From: Toxonevra muliebris
Lineage: Eukaryota > Arthropoda > Insecta > Diptera > Pallopteridae
DNA length: 64,000 bases
Direction: 5' to 3'
NCBI GenBank assembly: GCA_963691655.1
Contig: OY829328.1
Span: 74,838,400-74,902,399 of the forward strand
Numbering within the stretch: the stretch's first letter is position 1; each line of letters starts with the position of its first letter. Made by a program: the position numbers and the translations under genes. Positions 1 to 10,255 of this stretch are shown here, piece by piece. Below the pieces are notes generated by a model that had not been told where the DNA came from, ran no database searches, and saw only the letters and a program-made list of their open reading frames with translations.

Positions 1-405
1 GAATTTGGTCAAAACATTATGATAAAGAAGACGAGCACGTTTTTTGGCCAGCAAATTCTGTTTGTCTGTTCTATTTGGATATTTTATAGCACGATAGCAT
101 TTTAGCTCAGCTTTTATGCGTATTCGTCTAGCAATTCTTTTGCTGGTATTGAATTTTTTGGCACGATCGCTATCCGATAGTCCGGGATTGCTTTTGATGG
201 ACCTCAAGATCTTTGCCTTTAATTTTAGGTTGGTGGTTCCCGTTTTGTTCACAACTTCTTTAGCTCTTTCAACACTAAGAGTTTCTTTATATCGTTTCAT
301 AACTCTACATACCGTTCTTTGTTCTACATACGCAATCTTTGAACCAGACCACGACGGATTTTCAATAAATTTGTTCACAATCAATTTTCTATTTGCAGTT
401 TCCAT
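1..405 (-). CDS. Transposase N-terminus, DD37E Tc1-like (partial)
   Basis: On the minus strand an ATG at 405-403 opens a frame that runs 135 codons to the window edge without a stop. It begins METANRKLIVNKFIENPS and contains the helix-turn-helix DNA-binding part of a Tc1-type transposase (CRVMKRYKETL, then a second helical segment around SNPGLSDSDRAKKF and RRIRIKAELKCYRA). The related copy at 13797-14846 is frameshifted in this same segment and carries a deletion, so the clean frame here suggests a younger or less damaged copy. The product would bind its own terminal repeats and cut and paste the element in the nucleus. The catalytic D, D and E residues would lie outside the window, so intactness of the whole gene cannot be judged. 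An open frame on the opposite strand at 116-490 is its mirror and is not a gene. Confidence 0.75.
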   Translation of the reverse strand, partial: METANRKLIVNKFIENPSWSGSKIAYVEQRTVCRVMKRYKETLSVERAKEVVNKTGTTNLKLKAKILRSIKSNPGLSDSDRAKKFNTSKRIARRIRIKAELKCYRAIKYPNRTDKQNLLAKKRARLLYHNVLTKF

Positions 406-568
406 TGTGCACACAATCACCAGCTTGCGATCAATTAATATGAAAAATTTATCAACTAACGGTAATGGTATTGTAAACAAGTCGCAGTAAAAAATTTGTT
501 GTTCTTATGACTAGGGGCGACGTGGTGACCACAATAAAGCGTGCCAATTTGGCGTGAACCGCGCTTTA
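1..568 (-). mobile_element. Tc1-like DD37E transposon, cut by window edge
   Basis: This is the 5' half of a Tc1/mariner-superfamily element lying on the minus strand. Its outer end reads GCGTGAACCGCGCTTTA at 552-568. The reverse complement closely matches the left terminal repeat of the copy at 13636-14927 (TAAAGCGCGGTTCATGC), and the two copies align along the whole visible length. A TA at 567-568 is the expected target duplication. Compared with the other copy, this one keeps a stretch of about 38 bases near 75-120 that the other has lost, so it is the better-preserved copy. The catalytic part lies beyond base 1. Confidence 0.85.
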
Positions 569-867
569 TATAGTTTCTTCAGTATCTCTTGGTTAAATAT
601 AAACACAGAGCGTTGAAATGTTTCTTCCTTAGTTCAGTAATTTACGAGCTAGACGGAGAACATATTCTTCGACTCATATTACCATTATAAACTTTGTTAA
701 TAATTAATTAGATAAGTAAGCTTATGTGAGCTGTATAGCTGATTAATAATTGAATTTTGGTTTAACGAGGCGTATGAGTGATATTAAATTTATACTCCTG
801 CAATAATATCGAAATGTCTCTTACAGAAGTAAGTAAGCCCATTCCGTGCCCACGATCAACTTGAAAG
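569..867. other. Unassigned AT-rich spacer
   Basis: No open frame, repeat or RNA gene could be recognised between the transposon end and the purine tract. Confidence 0.5.
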
Positions 868-2165
868 GAGTTGATAAAGGATGTCAAGATAGGTGAAGAA
901 AATCCTTTTCCATTTTTAACTCTTTGCGAGCTATGGAAGATAGAAATGACTAGAAAAAAGGAGAATGGTTAAGAAAGAAGGTAGGAGTCGAAGGGACATT
1001 AAGAGCTAAAATAAAAGAAAAAGGGGGGAGGGAGAAAGACAAGAAAGAATAATTCAAAATGGAAATAAGTGAAGACAGACAATGTAAAAAAATAAAGATT
1101 GAAAGATATATACATTCTGTCAAATAAGTACCCGGAAATTCTCATTTTAAATTTTCCCTCTGAGAATATTTCAAAAAATTTTTTTTCCCAGGTTGGCACA
1201 ACTGTCAACCACTATTCTGTGAATTTTTATTGCTATGTGTCATTTAGTTTGGTTACGGCGTCATCAAGAACAAGTCAACCTTTTGTGTGCGAAAATTTAA
1301 AATGAGAATTTCCGGGTACTTATTTGACAGAATGTACAAGGGGCAAGAAAGAGTGGGGAAAAACGAAAGAAATACAAGAAGTAAAAACCGAAAGGGCAGA
1401 AAAAGAGGGGGTGGGTGAGGGAAAGAGAGAGGAAAAGAAGAGGCAAAGGAGTGAGATGGGCAGAAGAGAGAAAAAGAGATGGGGGAAAAGAATTAGAGAG
1501 CAAAGAAGAAGAATCGGAAATACGGAAAAAGTTAGATAGAAGGGAAAACTGAAAAGAGGTGGGGGAAAGATAGGGATATAAATAGAGAGAACGAGAGAAA
1601 TAGAAAGCTAGCTAGATGGGGACGGAAGGATTGAGGAAAGGGGAAAACAGGTAGACGGGCAGAGAGAAAGGAAAAGTGAGTGAGAGAGAGAGAGAGAAAG
1701 AAAGAAACGGTGGATGAGAAAGGGGGAAAGCGAAAGAGGGGGTAAATAGTGGGGGAGCAAAGCATTGGTTTCAAAGAAATTGAGCGCAAGAAGGAAACGC
1801 TGAGAAAAAGAGAAAAAAAAAGATAGAACGGAAAATAAAGGCTTCGACTGAAAGAGAAAGAGACACAGACAAAAAAACGGAAGAAAAATTACATGGAAAA
1901 AATATTAGAAAAACTAGGAGGAAAAAGAAATAGAGAAAGAGAAAGGGGGACAGAGAGGAAGTAGACTGTGTAAAGAGGGAGAGCGAAAGAGGTCCAGAGG
2001 GATGAAGGAAAACGGATAACAAGAAAAGGGGAGAGTAAGGGCGGAAGAGAAATGAAAGATATTAAAGAAAAGTAAAAAAAAAAAAAACAATAATAATGGG
2101 AAATTTAGGGGCAAATTTGATAAGTAAAATCGTTTAAAAAAATATGTATGGGAGCGGAAAATAGC
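868..2165 (+). repeat. Long purine-rich (GA) tract
   Basis: The plus strand is overwhelmingly A and G for well over a kilobase (868-1110 and 1337-2165), with GAGAGAGA runs such as 1679-1696. The tract is interrupted only by the MITE at 1111-1336. Open frames read from it on either strand are Lys/Arg/Glu-rich or Ser/Phe/Leu-rich low-complexity products and are not credible genes. Mirror-rich purine tracts of this kind can adopt triplex (H-DNA) structure; that is general knowledge, not shown here. Confidence 0.8.
1111..1336. mobile_element. Mariner-type MITE with 45-bp perfect arms
   Basis: Two inverted arms of about 45 bp, beginning ACATTCTGTCAAATAAGTAC at 1112 and mirrored up to 1334, appear identical. 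They are flanked by TA at 1111-1112 and 1335-1336. The arm segment ATAAGTACCCGG resembles the terminal repeats of irritans-type mariners (ATAAGTCCCCGG in Himar1, from memory). The 130-bp core, including CATCAAGAACAAGTCAACC, looks like leftover mariner 5' sequence. It is therefore read as an internally deleted, non-autonomous mariner derivative. It has no coding capacity. Confidence 0.8.
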
Positions 2166-2594
2166 GTTAACCAAAGCCGATTATTAGTTTCTGTTTGATT
2201 TCCCAAATTTATTTTTTTTTTTTCTGTTATTCTGTTATTCAAGTATTGTGCTAATAAGAAGTGATTAAGTGGTTTCGATAAGTGGTTTTTAACGAAAAAA
2301 ATTATGTGTGCAAAAATATAAGCTATTACAATGTAAAATAAGGATACACCTCCTTTACAAATTTTCCACTTTTTGGGGATTTTTGACGATTTTTTGTATG
2401 GGAGCTATGTCTAAAATTTTTTTTCTCAGCAAATAAATATCAGATTCAGTTTTTTCATGCCAAAAAATCCCTTGATACCAATTTTCAACGCAATAAGAAG
2501 AGGAACAGGTAACTTCGTAGTATAACCCCAAACCAAAACTTCAAAAAAAATATTGTTTGAAACGCTGCTGATAGGGGAAAAACCGGTTATCACC
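2166..2594. other. Unassigned AT-rich spacer
   Basis: AT-rich sequence with a long T run near 2211-2223. Nothing recognisable on either strand. Confidence 0.4.
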
Positions 2595-3575
2595 GCACCC
2601 AGAGAAATACTTACCACGTTTGAAGAAAAACGGCTATCAAACTGAGGAAAAATGGGAATGATTTGGCGCCATAGAAACGGTTTCCTCATTTAGATATACA
2701 AAATTTCTTTGAATTGAGGAAATATTTTTCCTTTATTTTAGAGAAAATTTTCTTTGAAAGAAGGAAGTTTTCTATAAATTAAAGAAATTAGTCTTCAATT
2801 TGTAGAAATTGCGTTTTTCAAATGAATAATATTTTATTTCAATATGAGAAATTGTATATAATTTAGGTAAAATTTTCCTCAGTTTGTGGAATAATTTTCT
2901 ATAAATTGAAGTCAATTTACTACCTTTTTAGAAAAAAAAATCCTCAATTTTTGGAATATTTTTTACAATGTTGTTTTAATTAAAAGGCATAGAAATCATA
3001 TTTTTTTACTTATATTCATTTATTATTTTTTTTTTTTAATAAATATTAAGGTTTATGTATTTTTACATACACTACAGGCATCGTCGCCTTGAAATGATCA
3101 AAAGATCCTTATAGCCATCAAAAAATTATAAATTGAAGTTTATTGAAATTTATTTCTTTTCAATATATTTTGTTTTTTTTTTTACAATACATATATATTT
3201 TTTTTACAAATTATATCAACAGCCACAAACACAACCGCTTCGCTTGAAATAGAGACGCCAACTAAAAAATTCAAAAGAAAAACAAAGCGTACGCGATTGT
3301 CTGCTAAGGCCAAAAGAGTAAAGCTAGTATTTTGTATATACCAAAATTTTGTATGGAGAACATTTTTGGTATATTCGTCTCTTTCTTACATTTTCTACGC
3401 AACTAAATTTGTAAAAATGAAGAAATAACTTACTTCAAATTGAACACCATGGTGGCATGAAAGAAGCACATTTTTCTTCATTTTGCGGAAAATTTACTTA
3501 AACGAGAGCAATTTTCGTGGATTCAAATTGAGGAAACTTTTTCTTTATTCTAGAGATGGATATTTTTCTGGGTGC
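2595..3575. mobile_element. Possible fold-back element with GCACCCAGA ends
   Basis: GCACCCAGAGAAATACT at 2595-2611 is mirrored by the reverse complement GCACCCAGAAAAATATC at 3559-3575 (15 of 17 positions). The interior is AT-rich and carries a loosely repeated phrase around AATTGAGGAAA and AAATTTTC (2700-2970 and 3410-3560). No target duplication was found and there is no coding frame, so the element call rests on the terminal pair alone. Confidence 0.35.
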
Positions 3576-5019
3576 ACTAAATTCCTTGACCCCGAATTAG
3601 TTAGAAACGATATGTCTCCCATCTGCTACAAAATTTTTTCTTTTAAATTCGAGCACAGTGTAATTATCACTTGCAGCTCATCAATTCCGTGAGCTGCGTT
3701 TTTCTTGGTTTTTCTCTCTTGTTTGAGCCTGATGTACTTAAAATTTTTCTAGGGGAAAATTTTCATTGAATTATTTTTTAATGATTCAAAAATAAAATAT
3801 GTCAATTTCTAAATTAACTAATGCAATACTAATTATGTATGTCATAAGTTCCTTCACCAGTTTCTTCGCTTCAATCTTTGTTCACTCTGAAATTTTTCTC
3901 TGCAATCCTTTTTTTTTTTTAGTAATATTTTATATAAGAAAGAAACTATGAAACCAAAGTAAGTGTATACAGTCATAAACCAAAACCATAAATATGTAAT
4001 TGAAAACAATTTTCAATTTTCTACTCCTTTATCGTTTATATCATGCATATATCAAAGATGTGGACACTGTATGCTCAGAGAATTGCAAATACATGGGAAC
4101 AAAGCATTTTCTGTATGTGTGTGTGAGAGTGCATTATATTCTTTAAAAGGCCAGAAGACACAAGTAGCCGATAAAAAGAAACCTGAAGCTAAAAGATCAC
4201 TTTGTTATTTAGCCTTATGGTCTTGGGACAAAATACAAAAACACAAACACATATACATGCATTCAAGCATACATACATATATAAACACATATACATATAA
4301 ATGCTTGCATATACATACAGACATTTGAAAAAGTAATAATAGGAGCAAAGTGCAAACGATGAAATTGAGTATGATAAGGATACAAATAAGGATATATTTG
4401 TGTAAGGAAGGGAATATATATGTGTGTGTGTGTGTGTGACCAGTGAATTGTATAAAATTTAAGATATAATTAGAAAAGAATAGCAAAAAATAGAAGAAGA
4501 ATTAAGATAATGAAATTAAAATTAAAAATCAAACTTACTCTAAGAATAGAAGAAGCAAAGAAAAGAAAAGAAGCGATTAAGCAACAAAATATACAGATGT
4601 TAAAAAGTAATTTTTCAATCTTATTAAAAAAAATCTTCTAAGATTTCAGTGTGCATATATGGGTGACTCTTTGTGGCCCTCCCGGCTGGGGGGAGGTTAA
4701 AGTTCTGTGGGGTGGGTAACAAATGCAATTTCTGCAGTATTGCATACCATAAAAATGCTCAAGAATTGAAAAACTTTTCTTTTCTTTCTATTATTAAACG
4801 AAATAAATTAAAACTGTCATCAACGAAAGTTTATGTTAAAATTAGAAAATGCTTAAGTAGCAGCAACAGCAACAGCAGCAGCAGTAGCAGAAATTGTATA
4901 GAAGCAGCAGCAGCAGTACCTAGCAAAAACTGTAGCAGTTAGGAGCAGCAGCAAAGGCAATACACGCTGTGTTTGAAATGTGTGCATTGAAGCTGGGCGT
5001 TTGAAGGCAAATGCACGGG
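3576..5019. other. Non-coding spacer with microsatellites
   Basis: No gene recognised. The stretch contains an ATACA-rich run (4240-4330), a TG run (4421-4438) and a CAG/AGC-rich tract (4857-4962). The open frame over the CAG tract gives Ser/Asn/Ala runs only and has no recognisable domain. Confidence 0.5.
4857..4962. repeat. CAG/AGC-type trinucleotide microsatellite
   Basis: Interrupted AGC, AAC and AGT triplets (AGCAGCAACAGCAACAGC and similar) run for about 100 bases. The long open frame across it is explained by the triplet repeat. No splice or domain evidence supports an exon. Confidence 0.7.
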
Positions 5020-6320
5020 TAAGGAGTGAGATTGAAAAAATCTTAACACACGTTTTACCTAATATTTTTTTTTTTTTTTGGGTGTAAAATTTAAAAATTT
5101 CTTTGATCTAGTTATCTTTGAAAAATATGTCAGTTGCTGTTTTTAATGACAAACATGTTGATTTATTGTGAGTTTGTTCAAAATGAGTGAAGAAAAAAAA
5201 GTATGTCTTAAAATTATTAAAAAATTTTCAAAAAAATCCAAATTGGTCCTACAAAAAATTGGTCAAAGAATTGAAGGTCTGCCGTCAAACTGTTACCAAT
5301 GTCATTAAACAGTTTCAGGAGAATTTGAACATCGATGGGAAACCTGGTTCGGGAAGAAAACAAGGACCACATGATATTGGGAAAGCCAAGAAAATAGAAA
5401 GCATATTGAAAAGATCTCCAAACACATCTGGTAGAAAAGCTGCCCGGTTAGCCCAGTGCTCTGACTATTTGGTGCGAAAAGTTAAAACCAATGCAGGTTT
5501 GAAAACATACAAAGTCCAAAAAGCTCCAGACAGGAATGCTGCAAAAAGTTTAGACGCCAAAAGTAGGGCTCGGAAGCTAAAATTGAATTTCATACAATAA
5601 TATTCATGTTGTATAGTGGACTACGAAACGTATGTTATGTGCAGCTTCCATGTCAAAATTTTTATGTTGCTGATGCTCGAGGAAATGTCGAAGAACAATT
5701 TAGAATCCAAAAGCAGACAAAATTTCCTAAAAAATTCCTGGTATGGCAAGCTATATGCAGTTGCGGCAAAAGAAGCAAGTCATTTGTTATAGTGGGCTCT
5801 ATAAATACAGAAATATACATCAAAGTATGTTTGAAAAAAGGACTTCTTCCTTTCATAAGAGAGCACAATGTGTCCACATATTTTTGGCCCGATTTGGCAT
5901 CATGTCACTACGGCAAGAAAGCTCTGGAGTGGTACCAAAGTAATAACATAGTTTTTGTATTAAGAGAGGCGAATCCTCCAAATTTTCCAGAGCTAAGACC
6001 AGTGGAGAGATATTGGGCTCTTGTGAAAAGAAACTTAAAGAGCACAAAGACAAAGGTGTCTCAAAATATCGAAGATTTTAAAAGGAGATGGGCAAACTGT
6101 TCCAAAAAGGTGTCTGAAACAACTATCAAATCTCTAATGGATGGCTTACCAAAAAAGGTCCACGAGTTCATAAATAGTGGTTAGAACTATAAAAGTTATA
6201 TTTTTCTGTAATTTGTAAAATGTTATCAATTAAATAAAAAAAAAATTAAAACTCTAAGATCAACCGTTTAAAAATTATTGAATTTTATATATGTTAAGAT
6301 TTTTTCGATCTCACTCCTTA
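5020..6320 (+). mobile_element. Tc1-like DD37E transposon, full length
   Basis: Terminal inverted repeats of 29 bp, starting TAAGGAGTGAGAT, lie at 5020-5048 and 6292-6320 with one mismatch. The TA at each outer edge is the target duplication. Between them is one broken transposase gene. The element is a different family from the copies at 1-568 and 13636-14927 (unrelated ends) but shares their transposase architecture. Two A/T-rich flanks of about 100-160 bp separate the ends from the gene, as usual in this superfamily. Confidence 0.9.
5183..6184 (+). pseudogene. DD37E transposase, frameshifted
   Basis: The product would be a cut-and-paste transposase. Frame 1 (from about 5187 to 5600) encodes the DNA-binding half (RQTVTNVIKQF, GKPGSGRKQG). 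The likely ATG at 5183 is out of frame with it by one base, across a run of A. After a TAA at 5598-5600 the same frame continues into VDYETYV, then shifts near 5640 into the frame that runs to the stop before 6185. That second frame holds FLVWQAICSCG, WPDLASCHY (Asp codon 5891-5893) and LRPVERYW (Glu codon 6005-6007), with 37 residues between the Asp and the Glu. This is the DD37E spacing of the dipteran ITmD37E group. The first catalytic Asp position, normally D-D-E, reads D-Y-E. Start error, stop, frameshift and the substituted residue make this copy inactive. Confidence 0.88.
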
Positions 6321-7712
6321 GTAGTAGTGAAAGATGTGTGTGTGTGAAGAAGTAGTTGGAAGAATGTAGAAAAATGCGCTAATAAAGAAAATGAATTAAA
6401 AACTTGCTCCTGTAGTGTTAAGCGTAAGATGAAACTAGCAAAAGTGAAAAAGGGGGAAAAAAAAACGCTAAGAATGGACTTAAAGTTTTTTTTTATTTTT
6501 TCTTTCTCTCTCTCTCTTTCTTTACTCTATATACTTTTTGATGCAACTCTGTGCGTATTTATGAGATGCTATTCTTGTGTAAGAAAGACATTTTCTCTCT
6601 TTTTTTTCGTTTTTTTTTAATAATGAAAAAGTTAAGAGTTATCACAAGTTAACGATATTAATTTCAGCTTCATTTGAAAGTGTATATGAGTTGACGCTTC
6701 AGGGTAACTAGTGAAAAGTATCCTTTTTCTCACTACACACACACATGCACAACTAGGTACATACATATATGTGAGTTGACCCTAAACTTTTTGAAGTTTT
6801 ACAACAAAAAGTAATTAATTATTTTCAATGATATTTTATGAACATCTCTAAAATAAGAAAAAGCAAAATCTGTTGTACCTTCATTATTATTTACTTCAAC
6901 TTCACTATATTTTTTACTAGTAATAGATTTTGTTTTGAAAATGCTGCTCACTCATGCCAATACAGCATCATGAAATATATGAGTAAATGAACTTTTGACC
7001 TTTCCTCTAATACATTTTATTTATTGATGTGCTTAGGTGAAGGATATGTATTTATGTGCACATCTTTGTTTTTCGTTTTTATTCTCAAGTGAATAATCAA
7101 TTTGTTTTAAATTTATGCGTAAACTGTTTTAATTTATTTCTGATTATTTGAGGGATTTTTTCCTCCTTTTATTCCCTTCTCTTCTCATACTTTTTTCCCC
7201 ATTCTATACTCACTATTGTGACGACCAAATTTTTGGTGACAGAAATTGCGGCCACACAATAATTCGCTACGCTCCTGCACACCAACACTAAAAACAGAAA
7301 CATGCAAACAAAACAACAACTGCTTGGCAACAACGCAACAGAAAAGAATAATTTGCACAAAACAATAACAATGCATCCAGGCTATCCACAACGCATACAA
7401 AACCTAACAGCATCATCGCAGCATGCTGCGATCAAAATTGAAAATTTGAAATCACGCGATTGAAAGAACCAATCACAGGAAAGCTACAAAATCATATTTT
7501 CCAGTCGCGACTGCGGCAAACTGGAAAAGAAAAGGAAGAAGAGGAACTGCCTATTAAGCAGAACGCGCAGCAGTATTCTTCCTCTCATTGTGCCGATAGC
7601 CCTCATCACATTAGCATCGGACTGTGCTGATAGCTGTCGTGGCGAGTAGAAGATAACCAAAGGAAACAACTAAAGGATAGGCTGACGTGCGGGTGAGTAA
7701 TTTTAGTGTATC
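6321..7712. other. Non-coding spacer
   Basis: AT-rich sequence with pyrimidine-rich runs (6485-6540, 6590-6620). The part at 7170-7680 has more balanced composition and several short overlapping frames on the minus strand, but no recognisable domain, splice pattern or RNA. Confidence 0.4.
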
Positions 7713-7725
7713 AACGACTCAGTGA

Positions 7726-8038
7726 GACGACCTCGATAGCCTAGTGGATAGTGCACTAGACTTTCATCTGGGAGGTTCGGGTTCGATTCCCGTCTTCGTC
7801 TGGTGGTTAATTTTCATTACTTTCTTATATTCACTATCAATATGAAGTGTATGAGAATTAAGAGATAGTGTACAAGTGCACACATTGGTTGGTAATGGCA
7901 AAACCACCAAGCCGATAAAAAATTGCCACACCGCCGTTCGGAATCGGCGTTAAACTGTAGGTCCAACTATGTGGTATCACAATGGGCCGTTCAGGCCTAA
8001 GTGTGTCTCTCGACAGCCACTCCAACCTAACCTAACCT
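7726..8038 (+). mobile_element. tRNA-derived SINE, copy 1
   Basis: A 313-bp SINE is bounded by a perfect 13-bp target duplication AACGACTCAGTGA (7713-7725 and 8039-8051). The head is tRNA-like with a pol III A box TAGCCTAGTGG (7737-7747) and B box GGTTCGATTCC (7780-7790). The anticodon-arm pairing is poor, so it is not a working tRNA gene. The body includes CCGTTCGGAATCGGCGTTAA. The 3' part GTGGTATCACAATGGGCC and the CCTAA-repeat tail resemble the 3' end of the LINE at 58668-59690, suggesting it is copied by that LINE's enzyme. Confidence 0.9.
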
Positions 8039-8102
8039 AACGACTCAGTGACCACACAACCCAATAGCGCTAATTCCCAATCTCGTGACGGACATTTCCT
8101 AG

Positions 8103-9385
8103 CAAGGCCGTATTTAGGGGGAATTTTTTGGGAGATCTGACCCCCCCCCCCCCGAGATGTGGAAACTTTCTTCTAATTTTTTATATTAATTTCCAGTGGA
8201 TAAAAAAAAAAATCTATTGGACGATTTTTGAATATTTTGTGCTTCCATCGGTTTCTTTCTAAAAAGTCAAGTAAATTTGAAATCTTAGTTACACTATGCG
8301 ACCAAATCTGATTTATTTTCTTTGACATAAGGCTGCTTGATTTCGGATTCAAAAAGAGAAGGTGATGCTGAGCAATCCTGCATTCATAGTTTTTCTATTT
8401 GAGTAACTTGTTTTAATTATAGTTTCGTCGTGAAACATTTTGAAAAGTTTAAAAATTAATAAAAATAGAAAAAACTGTCGGATCCTTGTAAAATTAGACT
8501 TATATGAAAAGCAATACAAAGCAATATTTTATTATGCTAAACTCGTCCGCCATATTTGATTCGGAATTTTGAATTTTTAAAATCTGACTGCAGATTTGTA
8601 ACCAGCGCCCCTTAGAACACTGCGGACCACTGCACTTTTTATATGTCTGGCTGTGGTTGTGAGTAAGATAAAATCCGTTCTTGTAAATTTTTTCCTGCAC
8701 CCGCAGACATAAACACATCCCCTGCTTTAAAGGCGCATGAAAACAATTGAAAGGGCATGATTCAGCCTTTAATTCCTAATTTTCGAAGTATCTAGCACGT
8801 CGATTCAGCTCTACAATTTCTCAAAAATGGCCAAAAACGGGCAGTTTATAGAATCAGCTGCAAAGTTTTTGGAGACAATCTTAAAATATAATTAATTCTT
8901 TAACCCATTATTGCTCAGAGCACCCCAACTCAGAAGATCCCTTTTTAATGCTGTGACTGCAAGAATTTAGGAAATATATGCCAACTTCATCCGGGTTCCT
9001 CATTATTGATAATGGCCCGAATTCCCACTGATAATCATTTGAAAAAAAGAACCTCCGAATATTTTTAACATTATTGGTCATTTTTTTAACTTTGGGTAAT
9101 GGAAAGTCAATGAGTTATCGAAATTATGTCCTTGACATTAAAAAAGTGTATTGGAACTCAAAATGAATATTTATTTGAAAAAATTTAAACTCGGCAAGAA
9201 CAATTCCTCAAGCTTCAAGGCATTAATCCACTCTTGTCCCTTGATTGATAGGGTTCATCAAATGCATCAAAGTATCTAATTAATTTATTTAAACATCAGT
9301 TTCATAAAAATTATTTATGAATATTTTCTTCGAATGAAACCACTCGCCCCCCGCCCCCCCCAAAAAAATCTTGGCTACGGCCCTG
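8103..9385. mobile_element. hAT-like non-autonomous element, copy 1
   Basis: The element begins CAAGGCCGTATTTAGGGGG and ends TTGGCTACGGCCCTG, imperfect inverted ends of the form CARGGCCGTA. An exact 8-bp duplication TTTCCTAG flanks it (8095-8102 and 9386-9393). Eight-base duplications and short CA-G ends are the hAT pattern. Long C runs sit just inside both ends (about 8144-8155 and 9350-9360). No transposase frame is present. Two related copies lie at 43558-44347 and 47220-48458. Confidence 0.85.
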
Positions 9386-9393
9386 TTTCCTAG

Positions 9394-10253
9394 TGACTTG
9401 GAGGCAAACCAAGATGGGAAAACTTCAGTGCATGAAGTTTTACAGCTTGCTGATTGATCGACGTGCATAGTTGTAAGCCGAATCGGGCAAAGCACACTTT
9501 CTAACACATTCAAGATTTCGGACAAAATGTATTAGAAAGTAGATTGACCAATGCCTGGTTGATTCTTGAGAACCTCCTTCCACGAGGAAATGAGCAAAGC
9601 ATGCTAGCTTTCTAGAAGTAGGAATTGCGTTGCTCCGTCTGTTTGAAAGATGTTGCTCTAGTTTTTCAAGAAGGTATTTGAACATTGTTTTTTTCGCCCT
9701 GAAGCTCTTTATAAATCTAGCAGAAATTCGTTATTAACCTTCCACAAAATTACAATTTAAAAGTCGGTACTTACTCCAAAACACTTTTGGTAAACACATT
9801 GAAGTGCCTCCGAGAATTCTTTAAAATCTGCTTATCAGATAATCCATCTGCGATTTCTTCACGCTGTACAAGAATAAAAGTATGTAGACTCATACTGCCC
9901 ATTTTTCGAAGTAATTTTAAATTTGTTTACTATATTTATTCATCCAGGGGCTAAGGCGCAAACAAAAGGGCGTATAAATTAATAAATTAAACAAAACTAT
10001 CAACAACCGATATACATAAAATCCTTTATGAAAGGCCAATTTTTTAAACTCGATTTCAAACACGAATAAAAGTGGTATTGCTTTGATTTAATTATTTTCA
10101 TATGTGTGAGCTCCGTTTAACCTCTGACAATGCCAATGCAACAGAACACCTTTGAAGGTCTTCAAGCCAGTGACAAGTATAGCCAAAAAAACAGCGCCTC
10201 TTTTCTTGTGGGAATACGAAAAGCAGTATGTCGAAACATTCTTTGAAAATACT
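9394..10253. other. Unassigned spacer
   Basis: Short frames only. No domain, repeat end or RNA recognised. Confidence 0.4.
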
Positions 10254-10255
10254 TA

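Noticed and set aside
116..490. 124-codon open frame on the plus strand
   Set aside because: It is antisense to the transposase frame at 405-1, and the same mirror frame appears at 13779-14072 opposite the second copy.
1324..2174. Several open frames on both strands of the purine tract
   Set aside because: Products are Lys/Arg/Glu or Ser/Phe/Leu low-complexity sequences forced by the purine bias.
4673..4942. 89-codon frame with Ser/Asn and Ala runs
   Set aside because: The runs come from the CAG microsatellite. No domain, splice signal or upstream context supports a gene.
7726..7802. A tRNA gene (Glu-like)
   Set aside because: A and B boxes are present, but the anticodon stem does not pair and the sequence is repeated as the head of a SINE with target duplications.
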